Of a DNA stretch of 64,000 nucleotides, positions 55,271 through 64,000 are shown in pieces (within the stretch, counting starts at the first letter, position 1; each line of letters starts with the position of its first letter). A model generated the notes under the pieces. The model saw nothing but the letters and a program-made list of their open reading frames with translations, did not search any database and was not told the DNA's origin. Origin of the DNA: Trichobilharzia szidati (lineage: Eukaryota > Platyhelminthes > Trematoda > Strigeidida > Schistosomatidae); NCBI GenBank assembly GCA_944472155.2, contig OX235272.1, positions 100,632,020 to 100,696,019 on the forward strand, in the 5' to 3' direction. The translations under genes and the position numbers were made by a program.

Positions 55271-55993
55271 CCATATAACATTTGGCTGAACCGAAGGAAA
55301 TGATTAAGTTTTAACAGAACATTCAAATTTTCTGTAAGGAACATTAAAAACTGTCAGTGTTTATCGTGTGTTAAGCATATGTAAGAGTTCTGATTTATGT
55401 TTGGCACTTTACTATTGACGAACATGGCAGAAGATGCTTTCTTATCTTTTATCATAATATGATTCAGCAGAGGGTCAATGAGAAGTTAAGTGACAACTAC
55501 TTCCATATTAGATTAGACTGTGTAGAGAAAACTGTTTACCTCGAAACCTGGAATCTTAACTGTTTTAGGAAAAGTAAACTAATGTTTTAGTGTCAGTCTA
55601 GGACAATTCAGAAGATGCACATAAAGATGCTGACGATCTTTGACTTCATTTGCCTTACACATAGATAAGTTAGAACACTGGAAACTACTAATTTAGGTGT
55701 TGTATTAGAAAGCCGGTCGCTTATCAATCAGTTTCTTGACTGTCATGAGATGCGACATTGTCTATTAATCATCCACAATCAACTGAAATTAAAAATCACA
55801 GTGATCAAAGCAATTAGGAGTATGTGATTGAAAATTTCGAAGGATAAAAGCATGAATGGACGTAAAAAATAAGGAAGGCGAAATAGTTCAAGCCTTGGTA
55901 ACTTTGAAATTGTGGCAAAATGGATAATTCAAATAATTCAGCAATTTTATTCATCATTACAAAACTGAATACAATAGGTAACCTTCATTTATT
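55271..55993. other. No recognisable feature
   Basis: Nothing recognised; ends with TTTATT (55988-55993), the left target duplication of the next element. Confidence 0.4.
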
Positions 55994-56353
55994 GCAAGAA
56001 CAACAGTGGTTTGTGCAGAATACAAGATGGTACCATCATTGCTTATTTCGTCGGATTCTTATTCCCTGCCTGCTTGCTTACAGCCTGAACAAATTATTTT
56101 TAAGTTCATGTACACAACAATTCTTAACATTCTTGCACATTTCACGTGATGTCAGTTGACTGGAGGTTGTGGACTCAGTGAACAGTGCTGAGAAAATTAC
56201 GCCTGTGTAGTTTCTACACAGAGAGTTGAAGTTTAAGCAAAGTTAATGTGTGCATGTATATAATGGTAAAGGAGTTGCGTAACGAAGACGAGAGATGAGT
56301 AAGATGATGAGTTACTTACAAATTGGGTGACAATGTACTGAGTTCAACTCAAA

Positions 56354-56790
56354 TCATGGAAACAGCAGACACCATATGAATGTGAGTGGGTTGAGGTTGA
56401 AGCCAAAGATTACGCAATCAAACGGAAGAGAGATACAGTGAAGACATCCAGTTATGAGGCAGGGCAAGGAAAGACTGATGTTCACTGCTCCTTTATGAAT
56501 ACGCAAATTGGGTTTCAGGTGTTTGATAGTGACTGCTTCGGCAAACTTGAGGAGAATCGAGCTCCTTTGTCTATTGATAATTTGAAAGGAATTCGAGATT
56601 TTCACTTCATAACACATTTCAAGGAGATGGCTAGTAATGGCACTGTTGTAAGTACTTGTTCACTTTTAACGTAGGTTTCTCAGTTCATGTTCAGAAATTC
56701 GGAGGTGTGCCCTCCTTTCTGTCCTTCCAATGCAGCTGCTCCCGGAGATACACGTAAATTTGTACATGCAACTTTTTAATCTTTAATTAG
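56354..56790 (-). pseudogene. PLE C-terminal fragment, minus half of the composite (lineage I)
   Basis: Minus-strand frame 56354-56617: VKISNSFQIINRQRSSILLKFAEAVTIKHLKPNLRIHK, the conserved C-terminal stretch (compare ISKSFKILNRQRTANLLRFAEAIAIKRFKPDLCIQK). Upstream, near 56690-56770, a broken GIY-YIG start (KFTCISGSSCIGRTERRAHLRISEHE-like) is readable. RT part absent. Confidence 0.7.
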
Positions 56791-57009
56791 TTTAATCAGT
56801 TTTAGTGAACATGAGAAAGGTATCTGTCGACTTTTGACTGCACCAAAGAGCATGTTGTTCGATGGACGGAAACCAACTTAGCTGCAGGATAGGCTCTGGC
56901 TACTGACATACTAAATCGTCTGTTTGACGTTTAAGCCTTCACATCTTGGGTAACTGTATACAGAGTTCAACTCAAATCATAGAAACAAGAGACATGTTTA
57001 TGTACTGAA

Positions 57010-57240
57010 AAGCTTACGACTCAAGGGAACAAACGCTTACAATATTACCATTAATAGGCATCGGCTTGACACGGGCCATGAGGTGGAAATCCCAAAATCC
57101 TTTAATATTACAAGCACACAAAAAGCTCAATTCTCCTAAAGTTTGCAGAAAAGGTCTCTATCAAACGCCTGAAACCCTACCTATGTGTTCAGAAAGAAGC
57201 AGTTGTCAATCTTTGATTACCCCACCTGGTAAATGAGTGT
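57010..57240 (+). pseudogene. PLE C-terminal fragment, plus half of the composite (lineage I)
   Basis: Plus strand: RLDTGHEVEIPKSFNITSTQKAQF, a frame break, KFAEKVSIKRLKPYLCVQKEAVVNL. This is the same C-terminal region as the minus half but not an exact copy; ends in the 3' UTR leading to the right arm. Confidence 0.7.
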
Positions 57241-57711
57241 CTTCACTGTCTCTCTCATTCATTCGATTACGTAATCTGTGGCTTTAACCTCATCCACCCT
57301 CCCACTTTGATATGGCGTAATTTTGCTTGTCACTTTTTTCTATGAATTGAAATGAACTCAGTACATTGTCACCCAATTTGTAAGTAACTCATCATCTTAC
57401 TCATCTCTCGTCTTCGTTACGCAACTCCTTTACCATTATATGCATGCACACATTAACTTTGCTTAAACTTCAACTCTCTGTGTAGAAACTACACAGGCGT
57501 AATTTTCTCAGCACTGTTCACTGAGTCCACAACCTCCAGTCAACTGACATCACGTGAAATGTGCAAGAATGTTAAGAATTGTTGTGTACATGAACTTAAA
57601 AATAATTTGTTCAGGCTGTAAGCAAGCAGGCAGGGAATAAGAATCCGACGAAATAAGCAATGATGGTACCATCTTGTATTCTGCACAAACCACTGTTGTT
57701 CTTGCTTTATT

Positions 57712-59289
57712 CAAATTCATAAAGGGGAATAACTGTCTGAGGTTATGTTAAATGTGTAATTCGATATTGTAATTTAAATCACAACGATCTCCCAGCATGA
57801 ATATACCCATATTCGATTATTTTTGTTGTTAGACATTTTAGGGGAACAGACAAATGGTCTCGGTTATCTTTTACTTATTTTCTATGCTCAGTCTCTATTT
57901 AATAGTTTGATTGTAGAGACAAATCAAAGTCAAATGAGTTTGTGTATATGAACCGATCAAAATCTCAGGTGATCTAGACAACTTATTTCAACTTCAGATG
58001 CCAGCCAGTGATTAACAGGGTGTTTACCTGCAAGATTATGTGATCGAATAGAGATTCGCTCAACTTTTGAGAAGAAATTAGCTGTTTTGTTATTATTGTA
58101 AAGACAGAAGATAAGGCAAGTGGTAACAGACTTTTTATTAAGGAAAACAGCATCATATTTATGCTTTTTTAACCGCGTTAGAAGTTGGCTGGGTCAGCGG
58201 ACAATAACCTATTCTGATTAGTAGCGACTGACTGAAAGTTAATCAAAGGGATGAGTAGTTGTCCAATGGGATTCCTTCCCAACCACACTATAAACTAGGT
58301 CCATATTTCAGAGACAAACACTTCTACTCCTGTAGCCATTAATTTGAAGTGTTGATTTCAATGTTTGGTCGCTTCTTATCAATCTGCATATGCCACAATA
58401 TCGACAATGTCACTGCGGTTTTACTAGAATTTTTCCCTCGTGCCATTTCGCGTTTCTTGAATGCATCAAAATGTTTGTTGACAGTCATGTGGTATGTCGT
58501 GGCTACTACACATGTTTCGTATACCTAACGCCTTTACCAATTCTTATTTATCATAAGTAAACTGGTTTATTTCCACGATGTATTTCCTATCTTTGAAGGG
58601 TATCTAATGATCTGTCAGGTCATTCATATGGCCAGTAATACTGCCCAACAGTCTGCAGGCTACACAAACCTAATGCAGTAACACAGCTACTCTAACCACT
58701 GATGACAATGTCATTCACAAAACAGCACTAGCCTGGCAAAAGCACAGAGAATTCACACCACTGACAAGAGAGCTTTTACTGTTTGAAAAGACTTCGCAGG
58801 CATGCTGAATATAAAGGTTTTAAACGATCCTGACTAGTAGATAAAAGTGTTGTTAATCAATGGGAGTTTAGTCTACACAAAGAGCGGGAAGTAAAAAGCT
58901 GCGTTAGTATGCAATGACTGTAAAATATATATGACGAAATCAGGGGTTTATGACAGTCATTCAGAAAATGAGGATGATCCTTGTTAACAATGAGTATATC
59001 ACATAGACGTCAAAGCTACTTGTCTGTCTGCAGAAATAACCTTCCCAACAGACGTGACCGATGATGGAAGTTGTCACGAGACGATTGTTTACAAGATGGA
59101 TATTTTCGCCGTTTATTGGTGAATTACTTATAACAAAAGAAGACGCAAAGAGAAGTGGTGAGAAATGCGATGCAACAAAACATAACAAGAATTTTTAAAA
59201 AAGTTCATTAAAATATTCTCAAAAGGATGGTTACTGAACAAAGAATATTGTTTTCAATAACTCCTTCATCAGTTTCTACAGTTGTATAA
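57712..59289. other. No recognisable gene
   Basis: About 1.6 kb AT-rich; the open frame 58961-59188 (minus) shows no motif. Confidence 0.35.
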
Positions 59290-60910
59290 ACATACACTCC
59301 CATATACATATCACTCAAGGAACTCCAACATATAATTTATCCAAAGAATTATACAGAAAATTGAAACACTTAACGGAATCTTGTGATCACTCCATCAACT
59401 CCGCTATCCAATTTCTAGAGAAAATCAGAGGCATCCAAATAGATGAACAAGAAATAATGATATCCTTCGACGTCACCTCAATCGGACAAAAACTAGCAAA
59501 AGAGACCATGCAGCAATTGCTCAGAAACGACGAACACCTCCCACAACAATCAAAAATGCAACACACAAGTTAGATGGAATGCATAAACCTATGCCTAACA
59601 ACGTACTTCCAATTCAACGGCCAAATATATCAACAAGTTAAAGGAACACCCATGGGATCGCCAATATCAGGTTTGATTGTAGAGGCAGTGATGCAAAGAC
59701 TCGAAAACTTAATCCTACCATAGATCAAACCCAAAATTTGAATTCGTTACGTAGACGACACATTTGTAATAATCAAAAGAAACGAGTTGGATAAGACTCA
59801 CAATTGAATAAACAACGTCTTCAATGACGTCAAATTCACAAGAGAAGAGGAATCCAAGAAGAAAATCCCATTTTTGGACGTCTTAGTCGAGCGAACAACC
59901 ATAGGAAAATTCGAAACTCACGTTTATACAAAATCAACACACACAGATCAAATACTCACTTACAACAGCACAAAAAAGGAATGGTATACAAACACTATTC
60001 AAGAGGACAAGGACTCATTGCAGCACTTCCACCTTAAGGAAAATTGAAGAAAGATATCTCATGGACGTAGTCCAAAAGAATGAATATCCACGGAATTTCA
60101 TCAAAATTTGACATATAACCACAAGCCAACCTATCAAACAAACCGAAAGTCCCCAAAGGAAAGCATAAAGAAAATCGCCCTACCACATATAAAGGACATC
60201 TCAGAAATCACTGCAAGACTCTTCAAACCTTTAGGAATTGACGTCGCACACAAACCAACACAATTATTCCACTCAGTTCTGCGTCAACCAAAAGACTCAA
60301 CAGTCAAAGAAAATAAAATCAACGTCGTTTACGAAATAGGATGCAACGACTGCGAAAACACCACATTGGCCAAAGTGGACTTCCCCTTCGTCTTCGTATC
60401 CATGAACATAAACTAACAGCCGTCAAAAGACATGACATCCACTCCCTCATATCAACACATACAGACAACCACAGACATCATTTCGACTGGGACAACGTTC
60501 AAATATTAGACAGAGGGAACACCAGGAATGCTAGCGAATTTTTAGAAGCCTGGTATTCCAGTGAATTGTCAATCAATAGACACATCGAGATAGACACAAT
60601 TTACCAACCGATAAGAAGGAAACCTTACACACAAAGGGTTGAAGTTCACGTCAAGGAAACAATCAGTTCCAATACAAGTAGCCTAGAGGGTGTGAAAACA
60701 CACAAAAACAACCAATCACGTTATAGGTCACCGGCCAGGATAGATGACTAATAAACTCGTGGAGAAATCTAAAAGCTCAATTCAAATTGAAGTGTATTAC
60801 CTGAAGATGTCGCCTAGTAGGGCGATGAAAGCTTCTCAAATAAACCATCCAGCTACCTCAGAGAACACAACCACACCAAAATCATCCACCTGAGCTACAA
60901 ATCTTCTCCA
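59290..60910 (+). pseudogene. Penelope-like element, RT to 3' end, decayed (lineage H)
   Basis: Plus strand, read across a few stops and shifts: LYRKLKHLTESCDHSINS and MISFDVTS (motif A, 59361-59573), QQVKGTPMGSPISGLIVE (motif B, ~59635-59690), IRYVDDTFVII (motif C, ~59745-59775), KKKIPFLDVLVER, THVYTKSTHTDQIL, then 60108-60416 with KENKINVVYEIGCNDCE and 60341-60751 with the rest of the GIY-YIG domain (GQSGLPLRLRIHEHKL, HHFDWDNVQILDRGNTRNASEFLEAWYSSE). All three RT motifs and the nuclease are intact at residue level, but frames are broken. The N-terminal part is missing. The 3' UTR ends near 60910. Reference copy for the pair at 47.6-49.0 kb. Confidence 0.85.
60801..60836 (+). ncRNA. Structured 3'-UTR motif of PLE lineage H, copy 3
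   Basis: CTGAAGA T, then GTCGCC / GGCGAT (six pairs, one G-U), loop TAGTAG, then GAAAGCTT. The stem differs in sequence from the copy at 48931 yet still pairs. Confidence 0.5.
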
Positions 60911-61074
60911 TGATATCTATATACATACATAATAATGGATGAATTAGTGTTATTAGAAATATTAGTGTAGTTTAAATAACATCGAATCAACAATAAAAAT
61001 ATCAGTGGGTTACAGTTCGATTGAAGCAATATAACAATACATTGAATATCATTCAGACAAATTAGGAACACAAA

Positions 61075-61215
61075 TTAGATCTTGGTTTCGAACCCCGGCG
61101 AGTGCGTACTGATAACGAGTCCCAAACTAGGACAAAATAGCTCTCCAGTACTTCCAGGTTTTCCAATAATTCTCTAACCAATGTCAGCTCATGATGAAAT
61201 CCTGTAACCAAATTA
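61075..61215 (+). mobile_element. Hammerhead SINE, 5'-truncated
   Basis: Starts at the box B region (GGTTTCGAACCCC), then GTACTGATAACGAGTCCCA...AGGACAAAATAG (core with an insertion, GAAA changed to AAAA), CTCTCCAGTAC and the family tail to GATGAAATCCTG. Ribozyme inactive by inspection. Confidence 0.75.
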
Positions 61216-61299
61216 AGAAGAATTTCTAGCCTCCACTTTACTCCATCCTGGGCAGCAGTAGTGGCTGGCTGGCTGGAATTAATTCTTCTGTACACAAAG

Positions 61300-61610
61300 C
61301 ACCGATTGTTTCAGGCGAGTCGTGATAGCCTCTTATGTTTGGACCATGCGGTACCTGGATGTTTCCGGCAGTTTATTTGGTGCTCGATAGATGATGGGGA
61401 AGGATTCTTCAATGTTGGCTTTGTGGCCAGTTTCGACCAGGTGGTCTAATATCAAACTATTGGTGGTTATTACTGTACCTTTATTTAGCCACGCCGGTAG
61501 ATGTTCCCGAGCAAGCACGAAAAATCAAGTACCTATAGCAACAGCCACCAGAGTCGCCGTTGAACTGCTGGATGTAACTAGAAGTGGCTAGTCTAGGTAC
61601 TTCATCTCTC
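61300..61610 (-). pseudogene. Penelope-like element fragment, GIY-YIG C-terminal half (lineage C)
   Basis: The minus-strand frame 61333-61518 reads LAREHLPAWLNKGTVITTNSL, then LDHLVETGHKANIEESFPIIYRAP, the post-YIG region of a PLE endonuclease. Same lineage as 16151-16500, opposite orientation. RT part absent. Confidence 0.75.
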
Positions 61611-62346
61611 AACTGCAGAATTTATTATTAAATCTAATGAATGTGGTTCACAGAAGCCCTAAATTTATTCATTGAACAGACAAGAACTGTGAGATGCAGG
61701 ATTTACTCAAGAAACTTCTTTTATTTTCAAAGTAAGACAACTCATATTGATACCAATGGGGATTTGATAAGTGTTAGTCCTACTGAACCAGATAAATTAA
61801 GATGAATTAAATAACCTTTGAATATTCTTGACAAGTTTCCCTCTCAAGTTTAATATTACATATGATGTAAACAGTTTCACTGCACTCAATACAGTGAAAA
61901 TAAAAATTCCAACTTTGAAAAAACGTCTAAAACAGACAGTGTACTCGTTTTCTGAACAGAATTTCCCAAAACTAAACTGTGGTTTTAACGCAGATTGCAT
62001 ATAGCCAGTCATAAAGCCTTATCCCCATCATTTTAGCTGAAAATGCTGAATAAAATAGATGAAATCATTGATGTGACGCATTCATACGCCTAGTGCGTAT
62101 TACAGATAGTGTAAATTTATTCAGGTTCTAACATCAGTCGGTAATTTTGAGTTAATGTTCTACATTGTACTTATTCTTCGCTATTTTTACTCAATGAATT
62201 CAACTGTGTTTTATGCATCAACCTTTTAATGTTAATGTTACCCAGAAGTGACAAATTTCATTACTCCTCAAATTTTATCTAACTTCTATCTGTGCACTGA
62301 TTTTAATTAGTCACTCACTGACTTGTCTTATGCTACTTATTATCTA
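61611..62346. other. No recognisable gene
   Basis: AT-rich; the open frame 61797-62012 (minus) shows no motif. Confidence 0.35.
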
Positions 62347-62351
62347 CTATA

Positions 62352-63030
62352 TGTAACGGCCTAAACTGACTGGTTGTGGTTTGAACTCAGGAAATTGAAC
62401 TTTGCCTTCTACTGTATAGCTTTCTGAAACTTCCTTGAGACACTAACAGTCATGAAACAATCCAGAGATAGCAAAAAGATGATTATTCGTCGATCAATCT
62501 TTATGTTTCTATTCAATAACAAAAATAACATCAAAATATCGAAATTTCCTCAACACTGCTGTTAGACAGTCGTACAGTCCCGTTAATTTTCTAACTGCAA
62601 GCCAAGTACTTTAGAACAGGATTAGGTATTCAAGGCTCAACCGTAAGGAGTACCTTTGGAATCACATGGAATATTCCCAACAAGGTAGGATGCAAATTCT
62701 GTCCATTAGAACCTCACACCAACAATTTCTACAGACAGTCCAGGGTCAGAAATATCTTGATTCACTCAAACAAAATCGCAATCATAAGACAATACACTGT
62801 CACTATCACAACGCAACCACAAAGAAAAGCATTAAAATTAGAGATTCAACGGGGACAAAGACAAATAATGAGGATCAAGTCAGCATATGATGTGCAATTG
62901 TGAGAATAACGATGTACAGTCTAGGAGACAAATGGATAATAATTACAAAGTTAGTTGAAAAATCCAAATGAATATGAATATTGTGATTAGATCGTTGAGA
63001 GAGAATTCTACAAACAATTTTTCCCTTTCA
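62352..63030. mobile_element. Solo LTR, copy 2
   Basis: 679 bp starting TGTAAC and ending CTTTCA, flanked by a perfect 5-bp duplication CTATA (62347-62351 and 63031-63035). Same family as 11612-12230 over its whole length, with small insertions and deletions between them. No internal retrotransposon sequence adjoins. The open frame 62666-62890 inside it has no motif. Confidence 0.85.
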
Positions 63031-63181
63031 CTATATTCCCTAGTTGATATGATCGTTTGTGGTTTCCTAATTCTAGTTGTTCAGCGATAAGACTTTGTCT
63101 AAAAATTTCGTCATCAAGCTGTAAACTCTTATATATGTTCGTATATGATTCGAAGAAATAACAATACGATAAGTCAACAAA

Positions 63182-64000
63182 TTTTTTAGAAATGTCGACG
63201 AAATGACGCGTATCCACAAGGTGTCTGGTAATTTCACTTTGTAAATATATCTGCTTCCTTCTTAGTATACGTCTCCCAGAATATGCTCTGGAAACCGGAT
63301 AGAAGACCTTATTTCTGTCCTCCCAATGTACTTGCTGCCGCAGGTGCACGTTAGTTTATAAATGTAGTTGGAGGTAACATCAGCAGGGTACTTATCCAGT
63401 TTCGATTGGCTGATAGAGCATGTAGTGCTGTATAGTGTCACCAGCTTACCTGCAGAAAAGCATCTCTTTATTGCTCCATCATCCTCTTTTCAATTTTTGT
63501 GATACTGCTTTTCCTTTGTATGGGAGGCAAATGAACACTTTCTGCTTTTCTAATGTTGGATACTTCGCTTTCTCATCTCTTTCTTTGCTGTACTTTGGGA
63601 TAAATCCATTTAGATACCCATTTCCCTAAGCATTTTTCAAAAAGCTTAATTCTTCTTCTACCTTGTTAGACGAACATAACTTCCTGGCTCTGTCGTACAG
63701 TGTCCCTACTAATCACCGCATATAGCTTATAGGGCAGAAGCTATTGTAGTGAAGGTATTGTCTAGTCCAGGTTTCTTTTCTGTAGATGAACTTTTCGACC
63801 GTTCCAGCGCTTCTTCTTTATACATTTAGGTCCAGGAAATTGAACTCGTTTTTGTGTTCATATTCCATGTTGAATTTAATGATTGGGTGGATCTCAATAA
63901 GGCGGCCAAACAATACGGTTACCTGACTCATGTCGTTACAAACAACAAACGTATCATCGACATATCGACGATAGTATGTTGTTTCATTGATAGAGTCACT
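63182..64000 (-). pseudogene. Penelope-like element, subfamily B, running off the window end
   Basis: Minus strand: at 63950-64000 YRRYVDDTFVV (RT motif C, intact here unlike the copy at 8850-9845), through FLDLNV-like text near 63830, the linker, CxC/GIY-YIG near 63320-63400, and DTRHFVDISKKF at about 63190, where similarity stops abruptly. Frameshifts separate the pieces. The 5' half lies beyond the window. Confidence 0.8.

Larger units (their letters stand above)
55994..57705. mobile_element. Head-to-head Penelope-like composite with 353-bp inverted arms
   Basis: Left arm 55994-56346 and right arm 57353-57705 are reverse complements over all 353 bp, with only one difference noticed (T/C in the GTGTGCATGTATATAATGG stretch). 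They flank a 1006-bp interior containing oppositely oriented PLE C-terminal fragments (56354-56790 minus, 57010-57240 plus). TTTATT flanks both outer ends (55988-55993 and 57706-57711), consistent with a target duplication and a single insertion event. The arms look like the 3' UTR/pseudo-LTR of this PLE lineage. Confidence 0.8.

Noticed and set aside
1..64000. CRISPR arrays, bacterial operons, prophage or defence systems
   Set aside because: No regularly spaced short repeats or prokaryotic gene organisation; gene content and SINEs are eukaryotic.

Overview
The window looks like AT-rich genomic DNA of a parasitic flatworm, most likely a schistosome-type blood fluke (Schistosomatidae). The evidence is the repeat content: tRNA-headed SINEs carrying a hammerhead ribozyme of the SM-alpha type, abundant Penelope-like elements (PLEs), RTE/SR2-style LINE fragments and gypsy-type LTR remnants. 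I cannot fix the genus or species. I found no convincing host protein-coding gene, rRNA or functional tRNA. Nearly all recognisable coding sequence is retroelement-derived, so this is probably an intergenic or intronic repeat accumulation.

The centrepiece is a young composite PLE at about 39.63-46.89 kb. It holds a complete copy on the minus strand (813-codon ORF), a 5'-truncated copy on the plus strand, and a complete plus-strand copy in tandem behind the truncated one (again 813 codons, with the same translation). The copies share 297-bp pseudo-LTRs. The whole 7.2-kb head-to-head block is bracketed by a 12-bp direct repeat, as expected if it inserted as one unit. Each pseudo-LTR carries a hammerhead-like core whose predicted cleavage point lies just downstream of the first ATG of the RT ORF.

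Reading left to right: 0-12 kb has a SINE composite, a PLE 3' end, an AT palindrome, a gypsy integrase relic, a PLE relic, a SINE with a well-preserved hammerhead, a LINE endonuclease region and a solo LTR. 13-25 kb has SINEs, a LINE tail and fragments of four or five PLE lineages. 25-29 kb has two LINE RT relics in opposite orientation and a tRNA-headed SINE. 30-39 kb has another PLE lineage, a foldback repeat family and two hammerhead SINEs. 39.6-46.9 kb is the composite PLE. 47-51 kb has a LINE tail, a second head-to-head PLE pair and a LINE relic. 52-58 kb has a SINE, a PLE 3' end and a third head-to-head PLE structure with 353-bp inverted arms. 59-64 kb has a fairly complete but decayed PLE, a hammerhead SINE, a second solo LTR and a PLE running off the window end.

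Only the two full PLE copies at 40-46.5 kb look capable of making protein. SINEs and LINE fragments would depend on enzymes encoded elsewhere. Boundaries of decayed elements are estimates from reading by eye, usually good to tens of bases. Those of the composite PLE, the solo LTRs and the inverted repeats were read to the base.
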